DNA from: a virus
Reading direction: 5' to 3' (one strand)
Virus record (IMG/VR): IMGVR_UViG_3300050821_005814
Span: 42,806 to 106,805 of that record
DNA length: 64,000 nucleotides
The notes below the pieces were generated by a model. The model was given only the letters and a program-made list of their open reading frames with translations. It did no database searches and had not been told where the DNA came from. Shown here piece by piece: positions 22,316 through 30,966 of the stretch (within the stretch, counting starts at the first letter, position 1; every line of letters begins with the position of its first letter). The position numbers and the translations under genes were made by a program.

Positions 22316-22521
22316 ACTTTTGCAAGGACTGCAAGTACTGCGAACTAGTCGTCGCCTACCAGACCTACAAGTGCACACATCCATCAGCGCTGGACCCTGT
22401 GACCGGCGCGTCCGCCAACAGCGACTGCAATACCGCTCGCAGCAAGGATGGGTTCTGCGGTCCTGGCGGCAAGCACTGGGAAGCGAAAGAGCTGCCAATC
22501 CCTGCAATGCCTACGCGCTGA
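22312..22521 (+). CDS. Cys-rich 69-residue protein
   Basis: The product begins MNFCKDCKYCELVVAYQTYK and has Cys at eight positions, likely binding zinc. It starts in an ATGA overlap with the HAD gene. Function unknown. Confidence 0.6.
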   Translation: MNFCKDCKYCELVVAYQTYKCTHPSALDPVTGASANSDCNTARSKDGFCGPGGKHWEAKELPIPAMPTR

Positions 22522-22522
22522 A

Positions 22523-22681
22523 ATGACGCGCATTGCAACTGGACTAGCGATAGCAGCAGCTATCGCTAGTATTTTTATGGGGATCCGGTTCATCAGCAAT
22601 AGCTGTGCGATGGGCGACCTCAATAGCGCTTATTCTCACTCTACGCAGGAGCGCAAAGATGGCGCTACCACTCAACGGTAG
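22523..22681 (+). CDS. 52-residue membrane protein
   Basis: The product starts MTRIATGLAIAAAIASIFMG, one membrane helix, and has a short polar tail. It ends 23 bases inside the polymerase gene. Function unknown. Confidence 0.5.
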   Translation: MTRIATGLAIAAAIASIFMGIRFISNSCAMGDLNSAYSHSTQERKDGATTQR

Positions 22682-25232
22682 TCTATTTGAGGACATTCCA
22701 TTACCAACGACCATCCCAAAGACGCGTCGCTCAGGTGGCGGCGTAGCACGCGCGAAGCGCCAGCTTAGCCCAACTGAACGAGGATGCGATCACTGCCCCC
22801 TGCGCGAAACGTGGCCCCGCCTCACATCCCCACGCATGCCTGCATGCGGGAACACAGACGACCCCGACATCTTAGTGCTTGGCGAGGGGCCGGGCGAGGA
22901 AGAGGATGCAGAGGGAGAAGTGTTCATAGGCAAGAGCGGCAAGCTCCTGCGCCAATTTATCCCTGGTAGGTTTCGCGACCGCTTAGCATTCCAAAATGCT
23001 GTGCGTTGCCGCCCAGACGACAATCAAACGCCTGACGCTGCCGAGCTACATGCATGCAGCATTCACGTCGACGCTGACATAAAGCAGCTAGGCGTTGGTT
23101 ATATCCTCGGCGTTGGAGGTGTTCCGCTCTCCCGCTTCGTGCGCGGCAAGACAGCATCCATCCTTGCGATCCACGGCGTGCGCTTCCCCGTCGAGATCAA
23201 CGGTGAGACGTTATGGTACTACCCTGTGATGCACCCCTCGTTTGTCATGCGTATGGGCGATAGCAACGAAGGGCGGGGTGAAGGTCCTGCGATGCCTGTG
23301 TTCCGCGCTGACATGAAGCGCTTCTTTGCGGAAGTCGACTCATGGCCGCGTCCAGTCATCACGCCTATGAGTCCAAAGGATGTGCTGCTACCGCGGACGC
23401 GCGATGAGGCCGAGGCGCTGCTCGCTAAGATGCATGCTCCGGTCGGTCTTGATCTTGAAACGTCATCGCCGCATCCAGACCGCGTACCAAAGCCCTATAT
23501 GATCGGCGCCAAACTCGTATCAGCAGCAATTAGTGACGGGAAGACAACCTTCGCGTTCGCAGTTGACGGTAACGAATGGGGACTGGACTTCCTGCTACAA
23601 ATTGCAGAGGAGCACGAATGGATCGCGCAGAATGCCAGCTATGAGCTAGCCTGGCTGATCTACATGTCGCAGACAATGCGGCGCAATCGTCCGCTCAAAC
23701 GATGCCAAGATACCATGGCGCTTGCGCGCATTTACCATCAGCGCGAAACTCTCCTGTCGCTCGCTGCGATCTCGCGCATACATCTCGGCGTTGATGTCAA
23801 ACAGATCATGGAGATCAACACAACGCGTCTTGATGCCTACCCAATCGAGGAGGTTTTGCAGTACAATGGGTTGGATGCACTAGCAACAGCCCTCATCCAT
23901 CGCAAACTGCATAAGCGCGTCGACCCCATGCTGTACGAGCAGATCATGGGCCGCACATACTCTGTCGTTGACATGGAGCTTGCAGGCCTGCCTGTGTCGA
24001 TTGAGGTAGCTGAGAAGCTAGCGGTGAAATGGAAAGCTAAAGCAGATGAGGCTGAAGAGGCTGCTAAGAAGCTGCATGAGGTACGCGCTTATGAGGCCGC
24101 TGCGCAGGTAGCATTCTCCATCAGCAAGCCAGCGCAGGTCGGTGAAGCGCTTGTGCTGCACGGCAAGATCAACCTGCCGAAGACCGAGAAAGGGAAGCAG
24201 TACAACACGAAGGATGAGATCCTCAATGCGGAGTGCCCCGATCATCCATTAGCGAAAGCAGTGCTGAGTTGGCGTGAAGCAACGAAGGTGCGTTCGACCT
24301 ATACGCTGTGTGTGATCGAGGTGCCAACCATCTACAAGGATGGCATGCTGCATCCCGGTTACAACACAATGCTCGTGTCGACCTTCCGCTTGTCGTCAGA
24401 CGACCCCAACATTCAGAACTGGCCGAAGCGCAGCGCTGCGACGCGTGAGGTACGCAGCATGATTGAGGTGCCAGAAGGTTACGTTCTCGTCCCAATGGAC
24501 CAGGGGCAGATTCAGGTACGCATTATCGCAATGGCGTCTGGCGACAAGAAGCTGATCAAGAATCTCGTTGAGGGGCATGACACGCACACAGACTGGCTGA
24601 ACAACACGATCGACATCTATCCCGACTACATAGACCGCCTCGCGCAGAAGGTCGGCGAGAAGGACGAGAAGAAGATCCGTAAGTACGGCCGCAATATCAT
24701 CAAGACAGACTTCGTCTTCTACAGTCTGTTCGGCGGGGGATACAAAGGCATCGCGCGCACAACAGGCATCCCTGAGCGCCTATCAAGGGAACTGCAAGGC
24801 GAGTTCTTCCTCGAGTTCAAAGGTGTGAAGGACTGGCAGAATAGGCAGCGCAAGCAATACGCGGACACAGGCTCGATCACCGGACTGTCTGGTGAAACGC
24901 GCCATGCAATCTTGTGGGGCAATGAGCCGCTTAACACGCCGATCCAAATGGGCGAAGCGCAGATAGTCCTTGAAGCGCAAGCTGAGTTGGCGACGAAGGC
25001 GCGTGAGACCGGCGACAAGCACTACCTACCGCGCATCAGCGTGCATGATGACCTGACCTTCATACTACCCGATGACAACCGGCTCATGGGGTATATTGAG
25101 GAGATAGCTGAGGTCATGCTGAAGGTGCGCTACGACTGGCAAATATGCCCCTTGAGCTTGGAGGTTCAGCTTGGCACCAACTGGGCGGACCTAACTGAGG
25201 TCCATACGTTCACGGGGGACTATATGAGATGA
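22659..25232 (+). CDS. DNA polymerase I with N-terminal uracil-DNA glycosylase domain
   Basis: ATG 22659 follows AGGAG. The 857-residue product has three parts. Residues ~40-235 match family-4/5 UDG: C-x2-C, LGEGPGEEEDAEGEVF, NAVRCRPDDNQTP and VMHPS. Residues ~255-430 are a 3'-5' exonuclease (GLDLETSSPH near 263; WIAQNASYELAWL; YNGLDALATA). Residues ~470-857 are the family A polymerase: motif A VPMDQGQIQVRI near 612, motif B RNIIKTDFVFYSLFGGG, motif C SVHDDLTF near 793. Motif A lacks the usual Glu of DYSQIE. UDG-polymerase fusions are known in phages such as SPO1. It is the replicative polymerase. Confidence 0.92.
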   Translation: MALPLNGSLFEDIPLPTTIPKTRRSGGGVARAKRQLSPTERGCDHCPLRETWPRLTSPRMPACGNTDDPDILVLGEGPGEEEDAEGEVFIGKSGKLLRQFIPGRFRDRLAFQNAVRCRPDDNQTPDAAELHACSIHVDADIKQLGVGYILGVGGVPLSRFVRGKTASILAIHGVRFPVEINGETLWYYPVMHPSFVMRMGDSNEGRGEGPAMPVFRADMKRFFAEVDSWPRPVITPMSPKDVLLPRTRDEAEALLAKMHAPVGLDLETSSPHPDRVPKPYMIGAKLVSAAISDGKTTFAFAVDGNEWGLDFLLQIAEEHEWIAQNASYELAWLIYMSQTMRRNRPLKRCQDTMALARIYHQRETLLSLAAISRIHLGVDVKQIMEINTTRLDAYPIEEVLQYNGLDALATALIHRKLHKRVDPMLYEQIMGRTYSVVDMELAGLPVSIEVAEKLAVKWKAKADEAEEAAKKLHEVRAYEAAAQVAFSISKPAQVGEALVLHGKINLPKTEKGKQYNTKDEILNAECPDHPLAKAVLSWREATKVRSTYTLCVIEVPTIYKDGMLHPGYNTMLVSTFRLSSDDPNIQNWPKRSAATREVRSMIEVPEGYVLVPMDQGQIQVRIIAMASGDKKLIKNLVEGHDTHTDWLNNTIDIYPDYIDRLAQKVGEKDEKKIRKYGRNIIKTDFVFYSLFGGGYKGIARTTGIPERLSRELQGEFFLEFKGVKDWQNRQRKQYADTGSITGLSGETRHAILWGNEPLNTPIQMGEAQIVLEAQAELATKARETGDKHYLPRISVHDDLTFILPDDNRLMGYIEEIAEVMLKVRYDWQICPLSLEVQLGTNWADLTEVHTFTGDYMR

Positions 25233-26284
25233 GTAAGATTCCTGAATCTTATCGCGCCATGGATCGCATATGGTTGATCCAGAAGCATCCGTCCGACGAC
25301 AGGTATCGCGTCTGGACCTACGAAGACGATATCGACGGTCCAGCTAATGCTGTGCTGTTGAATGGCGCGACAAGTACATCGCTCGAGCAAGCAGGCGAAG
25401 ACGTGCTGCACAATATGTATGGCGCTACCAAGCGCCAAGAACTTCGCTTGGAAGATGAGCTCAAGCTTGTCCGCAGGCTAAGCGGCGAGATTCGCACAGC
25501 CATCGACAACCCGCGGATCATTGGGCGTTTCATGCGCTCTTTGGAAGCAACGGCTGAGCTCGAGAAGGAGCCGCGCTTTGATGAAGTAGAATGGAGTCTG
25601 CCACGGCAGACCGTACAAGCATTGGCGCAAGCCGAAGCGCAAAACATACTGTGCGCTTTGCCGCCTACTGCCTTGGTGTTTAGGCAGCACTCCGGTGCAC
25701 TACTCAACGATATGGTACATGCATGGAACGCCACATTTTACAATGGGCGCCTATGGGACAAGCAGCAGGTGGATGCTGCCAGTCAAGCCATAGGGTTGCC
25801 GCAGGGGCGCTGGCGGTGCTGGATCAAAAACTGGAGCAATCCTGACATTGCTGAGCAACTGCGCACCTTCAAGTTCAAAGGTAAGCTGTACTGGTGCGCA
25901 CGGGCATCAAAGCATGCAATCCCAGAGGGCTACGTTGAACAGTTTGAGCGTCCAACGCGCCCACGGACTAAAGACCGTTACCTGAACGGTATGGGTTTGG
26001 TGCGCGATGCCGCACAGCACCAATTAGATCTTATAGCACGAAACAAGATGCCTGAGCTGCATTTCAAGCTTGCGCCTAAGTTCAACCAGCGCCTCGCCGC
26101 CAAGATCGATATCTGCATGCAAAAGACATCTGGTGCTATACCTGCGAAGGTCATATGCGAAAGGGTCGGCGCGAGGTCACCTACCAACAAGCGCCGCGTA
26201 TACAATATCCTCGCGCGCTTGGCCGGAGAAGGCTACATCCAACTTGGTAAGGATGGCTTCTATACCTTAGCGTCGCGCGCATGA
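25229..26284 (+). CDS. Hypothetical 351-residue protein with C-terminal winged helix
   Basis: It starts in an ATGA overlap with the polymerase. The last 70 residues (SGAIPAKVICERVGARSPTN, NKRRVYNILARLAGEGYIQL) form a winged-helix DNA-binding pattern. The rest is helical with many aromatic residues and no known motif. Coupling to polA suggests a replication role. Confidence 0.6.
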   Translation: MSKIPESYRAMDRIWLIQKHPSDDRYRVWTYEDDIDGPANAVLLNGATSTSLEQAGEDVLHNMYGATKRQELRLEDELKLVRRLSGEIRTAIDNPRIIGRFMRSLEATAELEKEPRFDEVEWSLPRQTVQALAQAEAQNILCALPPTALVFRQHSGALLNDMVHAWNATFYNGRLWDKQQVDAASQAIGLPQGRWRCWIKNWSNPDIAEQLRTFKFKGKLYWCARASKHAIPEGYVEQFERPTRPRTKDRYLNGMGLVRDAAQHQLDLIARNKMPELHFKLAPKFNQRLAAKIDICMQKTSGAIPAKVICERVGARSPTNKRRVYNILARLAGEGYIQLGKDGFYTLASRA

Positions 26285-26673
26285 GCGACTGGATTCCACC
26301 CGAGACAGGCGGCAGCTTCGTTGCGCTGCCTGTCTCTGCTGTGCGCGATGCAGCACATGCAACGCTCACCAACATTGATCAGCATCGCACCGAGCTGCAT
26401 GCGCAAGCGATTGAAGCGGCCCAAAGCGGCTGGTTCGGCAAGCGCTCAAAAGAACGAGCGGAACGACTGTATCGGCAGACGCGCCTACATCGTGCGAATA
26501 GCAACTGCTATTCAGAACACTACTCTGCCGCTGCGCAATTGTATGCACTGACAACCGCTGCGCTGCGATTGCAAGCTGATGATGAAATGATGGTGACTGT
26601 GGCCGACTTCCGTATGATCGGCAGTGCGTGGCTCAAACTCCACGAACCAGCCAGTACCAGTAACAAGGAGTAG
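26281..26673 (+). CDS. Hypothetical 130-residue protein
   Basis: The product is helical (MSDWIPPETGGSFVALPVSA...), with a basic stretch FGKRSKERAERLYRQTRLHR. It begins in an ATGA overlap with the upstream gene. No family recognised. Confidence 0.55.
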   Translation: MSDWIPPETGGSFVALPVSAVRDAAHATLTNIDQHRTELHAQAIEAAQSGWFGKRSKERAERLYRQTRLHRANSNCYSEHYSAAAQLYALTTAALRLQADDEMMVTVADFRMIGSAWLKLHEPASTSNKE

Positions 26674-26677
26674 CATT

Positions 26678-27679
26678 GTGGCAAAGCGTGCGCGGGTTGC
26701 AGTCGAAGATGATGAGGTTCTCCAAGAAGCACCGCCGATCAAGGTCGCCGAACCACTGATCACTGCTTACCGCCCGCAGATGTGGGGGGAACTCATTGGG
26801 CACGAGGAAGCGATCCCCAAGCTTCGCCGCACGATCCAATCAAACAGCCATGCACATGCATATTTGCTGGTCGGGCCGTCTGGCGTCGGGAAGACAACGA
26901 TTGCCCGCCTAATCGCACAGGAGTTCGAAGCTGAAGTGCTGGAAGTCGATGCTGCGACCTACAGCGGCAAAGACGAGATGAAGCAGCTCATCGAGACCGG
27001 CCGCCACATGTCGCTATCAGGTGCAGGCAAGCGCCTCATACTCATGAACGAGGTGCAGCGGCTGTCAAAGGCTGCATGGGATGCGCTGCTGACAACGCTC
27101 GAGGAACCCCCGCCGCATCTCTACTTCGCGCTGACGACGACTGAACCAGACAAGGTGCCGGATGCTGTCAACACACGCTCCTATCGCGTGCTGCTGCGAT
27201 CTGTTGGACACAAGGACATTGAGACGCTCCTCGAGGCTGTCATAGCAGCCGAAGGGTGGGAAGTCGTTGACGATGTGTTTAATGCAATCGTCAACGCGTC
27301 CAATGGTCAACCCCGCCTCGCGCTGTCAATCCTACAGTCGGCGTACGATGCTGAGTCAAGCGATGAGGTTACGCGCATTGCAGGGCTAATCGACCAGGAC
27401 AACAGCCCGCTGATCGAGCTCTGCCAGTTCCTGATTGCAGGCAAGACGAACTGGGAACTCATTCAGCGCATGCTGCAACGCGTCAATGACGATGACTACC
27501 AGCCCGGCCTGACGATATGCGGGCGTTACATCGCAGCCGTTGCTATCAAGTCCGAGAACGCATCGACTGCACAACGCGCGCTGTCGCTCATCGAGGCATT
27601 CGCGGCGCCAGCAGCGACATTCGACCCCAAGGTGCAGTTCCTCGCAGCAATCAGCCGCTATGTATGGAGTATGAAATGA
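26678..27679 (+). CDS. Clamp-loader AAA+ ATPase (DnaX/gamma-like)
   Basis: GTG 26678 follows AAGGAG. The 333-residue product has YRPQMWGELIGHEEAIPKLR, Walker A LLVGPSGVGKTTIA at residues 67-80, LILMNEVQRLSKAAWDALLT and LEEPPPHLYFALTTTEPDKV, exactly the DnaX order (Walker B then TLEEPP.H..F...T..P.K.P). It should open the sliding clamp onto DNA. The Walker B Asp is replaced by Asn (MNEV instead of IDEV), though the Glu is kept. The zinc module of DnaX is absent, as in RFC small subunits. Confidence 0.85.
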   Translation: MAKRARVAVEDDEVLQEAPPIKVAEPLITAYRPQMWGELIGHEEAIPKLRRTIQSNSHAHAYLLVGPSGVGKTTIARLIAQEFEAEVLEVDAATYSGKDEMKQLIETGRHMSLSGAGKRLILMNEVQRLSKAAWDALLTTLEEPPPHLYFALTTTEPDKVPDAVNTRSYRVLLRSVGHKDIETLLEAVIAAEGWEVVDDVFNAIVNASNGQPRLALSILQSAYDAESSDEVTRIAGLIDQDNSPLIELCQFLIAGKTNWELIQRMLQRVNDDDYQPGLTICGRYIAAVAIKSENASTAQRALSLIEAFAAPAATFDPKVQFLAAISRYVWSMK

Positions 27680-28191
27680 CGCGCGAACAAAAGGTCATCT
27701 TTGACCGACTCAAGGCACGCCTGACTGTCAGTACGTTGCATCTCGAAGAAGACCTCATAGAGCTGCCAATGTTCGTCATGGAGATCGGCGAACACCATGC
27801 GGATGCAATCAAGGAGCATGGCGCGGCTGAACACGAACTCGAGATCGTCGAGGCTGATGTCGCTGACCTGCTGCGCCGCAAGCCAATTCCCGCTCCTACC
27901 AAAGCGAGCGGCGACACAGCGACAAAGACGCGTTCTGAAGCGCAGATCAAAGCAGAGTTACCGCTGCATGAGAAGGTGATTGACGCAGCCACTGCTGTCG
28001 CTAACGCGGCGCATGACGTCGCATTGTGGCGCGCATTGCAGGATGCATCGCGCACAAAAGATCGGGCAGTACATCGGGTAGCTGAGCTTGTCATAACTGG
28101 CTACCTCACAAAGGACACGGTATATAAGGAGGGACGGCGCAATTTGAATGAAGCGCGTCAGCGCAGGACAAGGGAACGAGAGGCAACGTGA
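27676..28191 (+). CDS. Hypothetical 171-residue coiled-coil protein
   Basis: It starts in an ATGA overlap with the clamp loader. The product is almost all helix, with charged coiled-coil runs (EHELEIVEADVADLLRRKP, and a basic end NLNEARQRRTREREAT). It sits between clamp loader and SSB genes, so a replication or recombination accessory role is likely. No family assigned. Confidence 0.6.
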   Translation: MTREQKVIFDRLKARLTVSTLHLEEDLIELPMFVMEIGEHHADAIKEHGAAEHELEIVEADVADLLRRKPIPAPTKASGDTATKTRSEAQIKAELPLHEKVIDAATAVANAAHDVALWRALQDASRTKDRAVHRVAELVITGYLTKDTVYKEGRRNLNEARQRRTREREAT

Positions 28192-28346
28192 TCTCAATCG
28201 CAACCGTCAGCGCGGTGCTAGCAGCAGTCCTTGTTGGGCTGCTGCTTGTCTACCTGGCGTTTCGGCTTGCGGGGGCCGCTTGGTACCGCTCCAAGCAAGA
28301 GTTCAGTAACCCAGGTACCGTGACGACGACCAACAACGAGGAGTAG
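28188..28346 (+). CDS. 52-residue single-pass membrane protein
   Basis: GTG 28188 overlaps the previous stop as GTGA. The product reads MISIATVSAVLAAVLVGLLL, then VYLAFRLAGAAWYRSKQEFS and a polar Thr/Asn/Glu tail: one membrane helix and a short tail. The coupled start and exact fit between genes support it. Function unknown. Confidence 0.6.
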   Translation: MISIATVSAVLAAVLVGLLLVYLAFRLAGAAWYRSKQEFSNPGTVTTTNNEE

Positions 28347-28349
28347 ACT

Positions 28350-29660
28350 ATGCCATACCGTTATCAGGAACGTTCAAAGCAGGATTGGGACAAGCGTCGC
28401 AATCAAAAGGTCGGCGGGGACTTCCAAGGCGTCATCCTCAGCGACTTCCCAGTCTACAAGGTGCGTGACGGCGCCAACAATGTCCGCATCTTCCCGCCGA
28501 CATGGGATGCGCCCGACCACTATGGCATGGACGTCTTCATTCACAACAACGTCGGCCCTGGTCGCGCTGTCGTGCTTTGCCTGCGCAGCCACAAAAATCG
28601 CAAATGCCCGCTATGTGAAGCGCAGGTCGCGGCGGACAAGGACGGCGACGAAGAGTCCGCAAAGGCGCTGAAGGTCAATCGCCGTGTGCTCGTCTGGATC
28701 CTCGATCGCGATGACGAAGCAAAGGGACCGCAGCTTTGGGCGATGCCGGCCAGTCTGGACAAGGACATCACCAAGGCGACTGAAGACCGACAGACGCATG
28801 CGACTCTCAACATCGACGACCCAGTCGAGGGACATGATGTCTACTTCGACAAGGAGGGCAGTCGCCTGACGACGAAGTACAACGGCGTGCAGGTTGCACG
28901 ACGACCGTCAAAGGTTGCCGGCAAGTGGATGGAATATGTCGTCAAGAACCCGCTCGATACTGTTCTGCGTTGGCGCAACTACACGGAAATGCTCGCGCTA
29001 TATGAGGGCGGCACAGCGGACGATGACGACAAGGACGATGATCGTCCAGCGCGCGGACGTTCTCGCGACGATGATGACGATGATCGCAGACCAGCGCGTA
29101 ACAGGTCACGCGACGACGATGATGCCCCACCAGCGCGTCGTCGGCGGGATGATGATGACGACGATGATCGTCCACGCAGACCGCGGCGCGAAGACGATGA
29201 TGACGATGCGCGGTCCGCTCGTCGACGCGAGGAAGACGATGAGCCGCCTCGTCGCACTCGCCGTGACGATGACGATGATGCAGACGACCGCAGACCAACA
29301 ACAGCCCGTCGCAGTCGGCGTGAAGACGATGATGACGCGCCTGCGCCGCGCAGGACGACACGCGAGAAGCTGGATAAGGAGGACGACGATCCGCCCCCAA
29401 GGTCTTCCCGCCGCAACAAGGACCTGGACGATGATGATGTCCCCTGGGATCGGTTGGAGGGGAAGGAACGCGGGAAGGGGAATGGGAAGGACGATCCGGA
29501 CGAGGATCGCGCGAGCTCCAGGCGCTCCCGGGACGCGGATGACGAGGATCGTCCCCGTCGTAGCAGGGGAGAGGATGACGACCCCCCTGCAAGGCGCTCT
29601 GGGAGCTCCCGCGCGGAGGAGCTTAGCCGCGCCTTCAAAGAGCGTAACCGGCGCGACTGA
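28350..29660 (+). CDS. Single-stranded DNA-binding protein with a long Asp/Arg tail
   Basis: The 436-residue product has an N-terminal gp32-like DNA-binding domain (1-215), including NNVRIFPPTWDAPDHYGMDV and a zinc-type H..CL..H, C-x2-C cluster (CLRSHKNRKCPLCEAQ). From about residue 225 to 415 it is almost pure alternation of Asp runs and Arg-rich patches (DDDDDDRRPARNRSRDDDD). Normal SSB proteins end in a short acidic tip; this polyampholyte tail is nearly half the protein. It would coat unwound DNA and could contact polymerase, helicase or RecA. recA-like follows immediately. Confidence 0.78.
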   Translation: MPYRYQERSKQDWDKRRNQKVGGDFQGVILSDFPVYKVRDGANNVRIFPPTWDAPDHYGMDVFIHNNVGPGRAVVLCLRSHKNRKCPLCEAQVAADKDGDEESAKALKVNRRVLVWILDRDDEAKGPQLWAMPASLDKDITKATEDRQTHATLNIDDPVEGHDVYFDKEGSRLTTKYNGVQVARRPSKVAGKWMEYVVKNPLDTVLRWRNYTEMLALYEGGTADDDDKDDDRPARGRSRDDDDDDRRPARNRSRDDDDAPPARRRRDDDDDDDRPRRPRREDDDDDARSARRREEDDEPPRRTRRDDDDDADDRRPTTARRSRREDDDDAPAPRRTTREKLDKEDDDPPPRSSRRNKDLDDDDVPWDRLEGKERGKGNGKDDPDEDRASSRRSRDADDEDRPRRSRGEDDDPPARRSGSSRAEELSRAFKERNRRD

Positions 29661-30658
29661 TGCAGCGCGTATCCCTCGGTAGTGAGGAGAAGGAGTCGCC
29701 CCGCAAGGCGGCTCCTGACTTCTATGTCAGCTCCGGCTCAACCCTCCTAGACCTCGTCCTGGGTGGGGGATGGCCGCGCGGACGCATCATGAACATAGTT
29801 GGAGATCGTTCAGTCGGTAAGACGGGGTTGGCAATTGAAGCGTGCGCTAACTTTGCGCGCGTCGGTAGTTCCAAATGCTGCCGCTATGGCGAGGCTGAGT
29901 CTGCATTTGATGATGCCTATGCAGAGATGCTTGGCATGCCAAAGGGTATCACGCGTCCGACTGATCCGCTTGAGACAGTCGAGCAATTCCATGATGACCT
30001 CGATGCATTCCTCAAGAAGGGTATCAAGGTCAAGCCGCTGTTCTATGTGCTGGACTCACTTGATGCGCTATCAGACGCAGCGGAGATGGATCGCGGCATG
30101 GAAGAGGCGACCTATGGTCAGGACAAAGCGAAGCAGCTATCCAAGCTGTTCCGCAAGCTGACGAGCCGCCTCGAACACGAAGACTGCTCACTCTTTGTCA
30201 TCAGCCAGGTGCGCGACAACATCGGCGTCAAGTTCGGCCCGAAGACCAAGCGGTCTGGCGGCAAAGCGCTGGACTTCTATGCGTCGCAGATACTCTGGCT
30301 AAGTCAGCTACGCCAACTAAAGCGCACAGTGCGCGGCGTTGAGCGCACCTATGGGATTGAGGTGCGCGTGCGGGCGACGAAGAACAAAGTCGGACTGCCG
30401 TTCCGCGAGGCTGACATCCAGCTCATATTCAACTACGGCATCGACGATGAAATGTCCATGATCGAGTATCTGAAGAAGTACAAAGCATGGACAGGCGCTG
30501 ACAAATTGGAGAGCGTGCAGCGTGCTATCGTCAAGGCGCGTGAGGCGCAGGACCGCGAGCATGTCGATCATTTGCGCGAACTGCTCGCTGAGGATGTCAT
30601 CTCACACTGGATGGGTATCGAGGCGCAGATCGAACCCCCCATGCGAAAGTATGCATAG
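29660..30658 (+). CDS. RecA/UvsX-like recombinase
   Basis: The 332-residue product has GGGWPRGRIMNIVGDRSVGK then TG (Walker A, GDRSVGKT), FYVLDSLDALSDAAEMDRGM (Walker B region), SLFVISQVRDNIGVKFGPKT (L2-like) and a C-terminal helical tail. It forms filaments on ssDNA and drives strand exchange in recombination-dependent replication, working with the SSB encoded upstream and the SbcC/SbcD pair at 37-41 kb. Its start overlaps the SSB stop by one base. Confidence 0.88.
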   Translation: MQRVSLGSEEKESPRKAAPDFYVSSGSTLLDLVLGGGWPRGRIMNIVGDRSVGKTGLAIEACANFARVGSSKCCRYGEAESAFDDAYAEMLGMPKGITRPTDPLETVEQFHDDLDAFLKKGIKVKPLFYVLDSLDALSDAAEMDRGMEEATYGQDKAKQLSKLFRKLTSRLEHEDCSLFVISQVRDNIGVKFGPKTKRSGGKALDFYASQILWLSQLRQLKRTVRGVERTYGIEVRVRATKNKVGLPFREADIQLIFNYGIDDEMSMIEYLKKYKAWTGADKLESVQRAIVKAREAQDREHVDHLRELLAEDVISHWMGIEAQIEPPMRKYA

Positions 30659-30943
30659 GTGTCAACGCATCCCCCTGCATTCTTCCGTGATCTGCTGCGT
30701 GACTATCGCATGAAGCGCGTGCGCATGTGGTTTGTCACGTTCGAAGGTGACAACTCCCCTCCCGGCGGTCGCGATAGCGTCAAAGCCGTTGACTGTAGTT
30801 GTGAAGGGTGCCGCATGCAGAATGCAGCGCATCTCATTCGTGCAGCGCTTGATCTGGCGGGGGAACGGTTTGAAGAGTGCATGGCAAGCGCCAAGCAAAG
30901 CTACCAGATGGACAACGCTCAACGACCTGATCGCTTAAACTGA
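30659..30943 (+). CDS. Hypothetical 94-residue protein with CSCEGC motif
   Basis: GTG 30659 follows the stop of the recombinase gene directly; ATG 30710 is a possible later start. The product has VDCSCEGCRMQNAAHLI, which could bind zinc. Function unknown. Confidence 0.5.
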   Translation: MSTHPPAFFRDLLRDYRMKRVRMWFVTFEGDNSPPGGRDSVKAVDCSCEGCRMQNAAHLIRAALDLAGERFEECMASAKQSYQMDNAQRPDRLN

Positions 30944-30966
30944 CTACCAGAACCAAGGGGAATACC

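Noticed and set aside
25088-25098. Another GGGTATATTG promoter-like site
   Set aside because: It lies inside the polymerase coding sequence, codes for conserved-looking residues and is far from a gene start that needs it.
28894-29660. Long frames in other phases across the SSB tail on both strands
   Set aside because: They are by-products of the GAT/GAC/CGC repeat composition, with no ribosome sites and Arg/Ser- or Met/Thr-only sequences.
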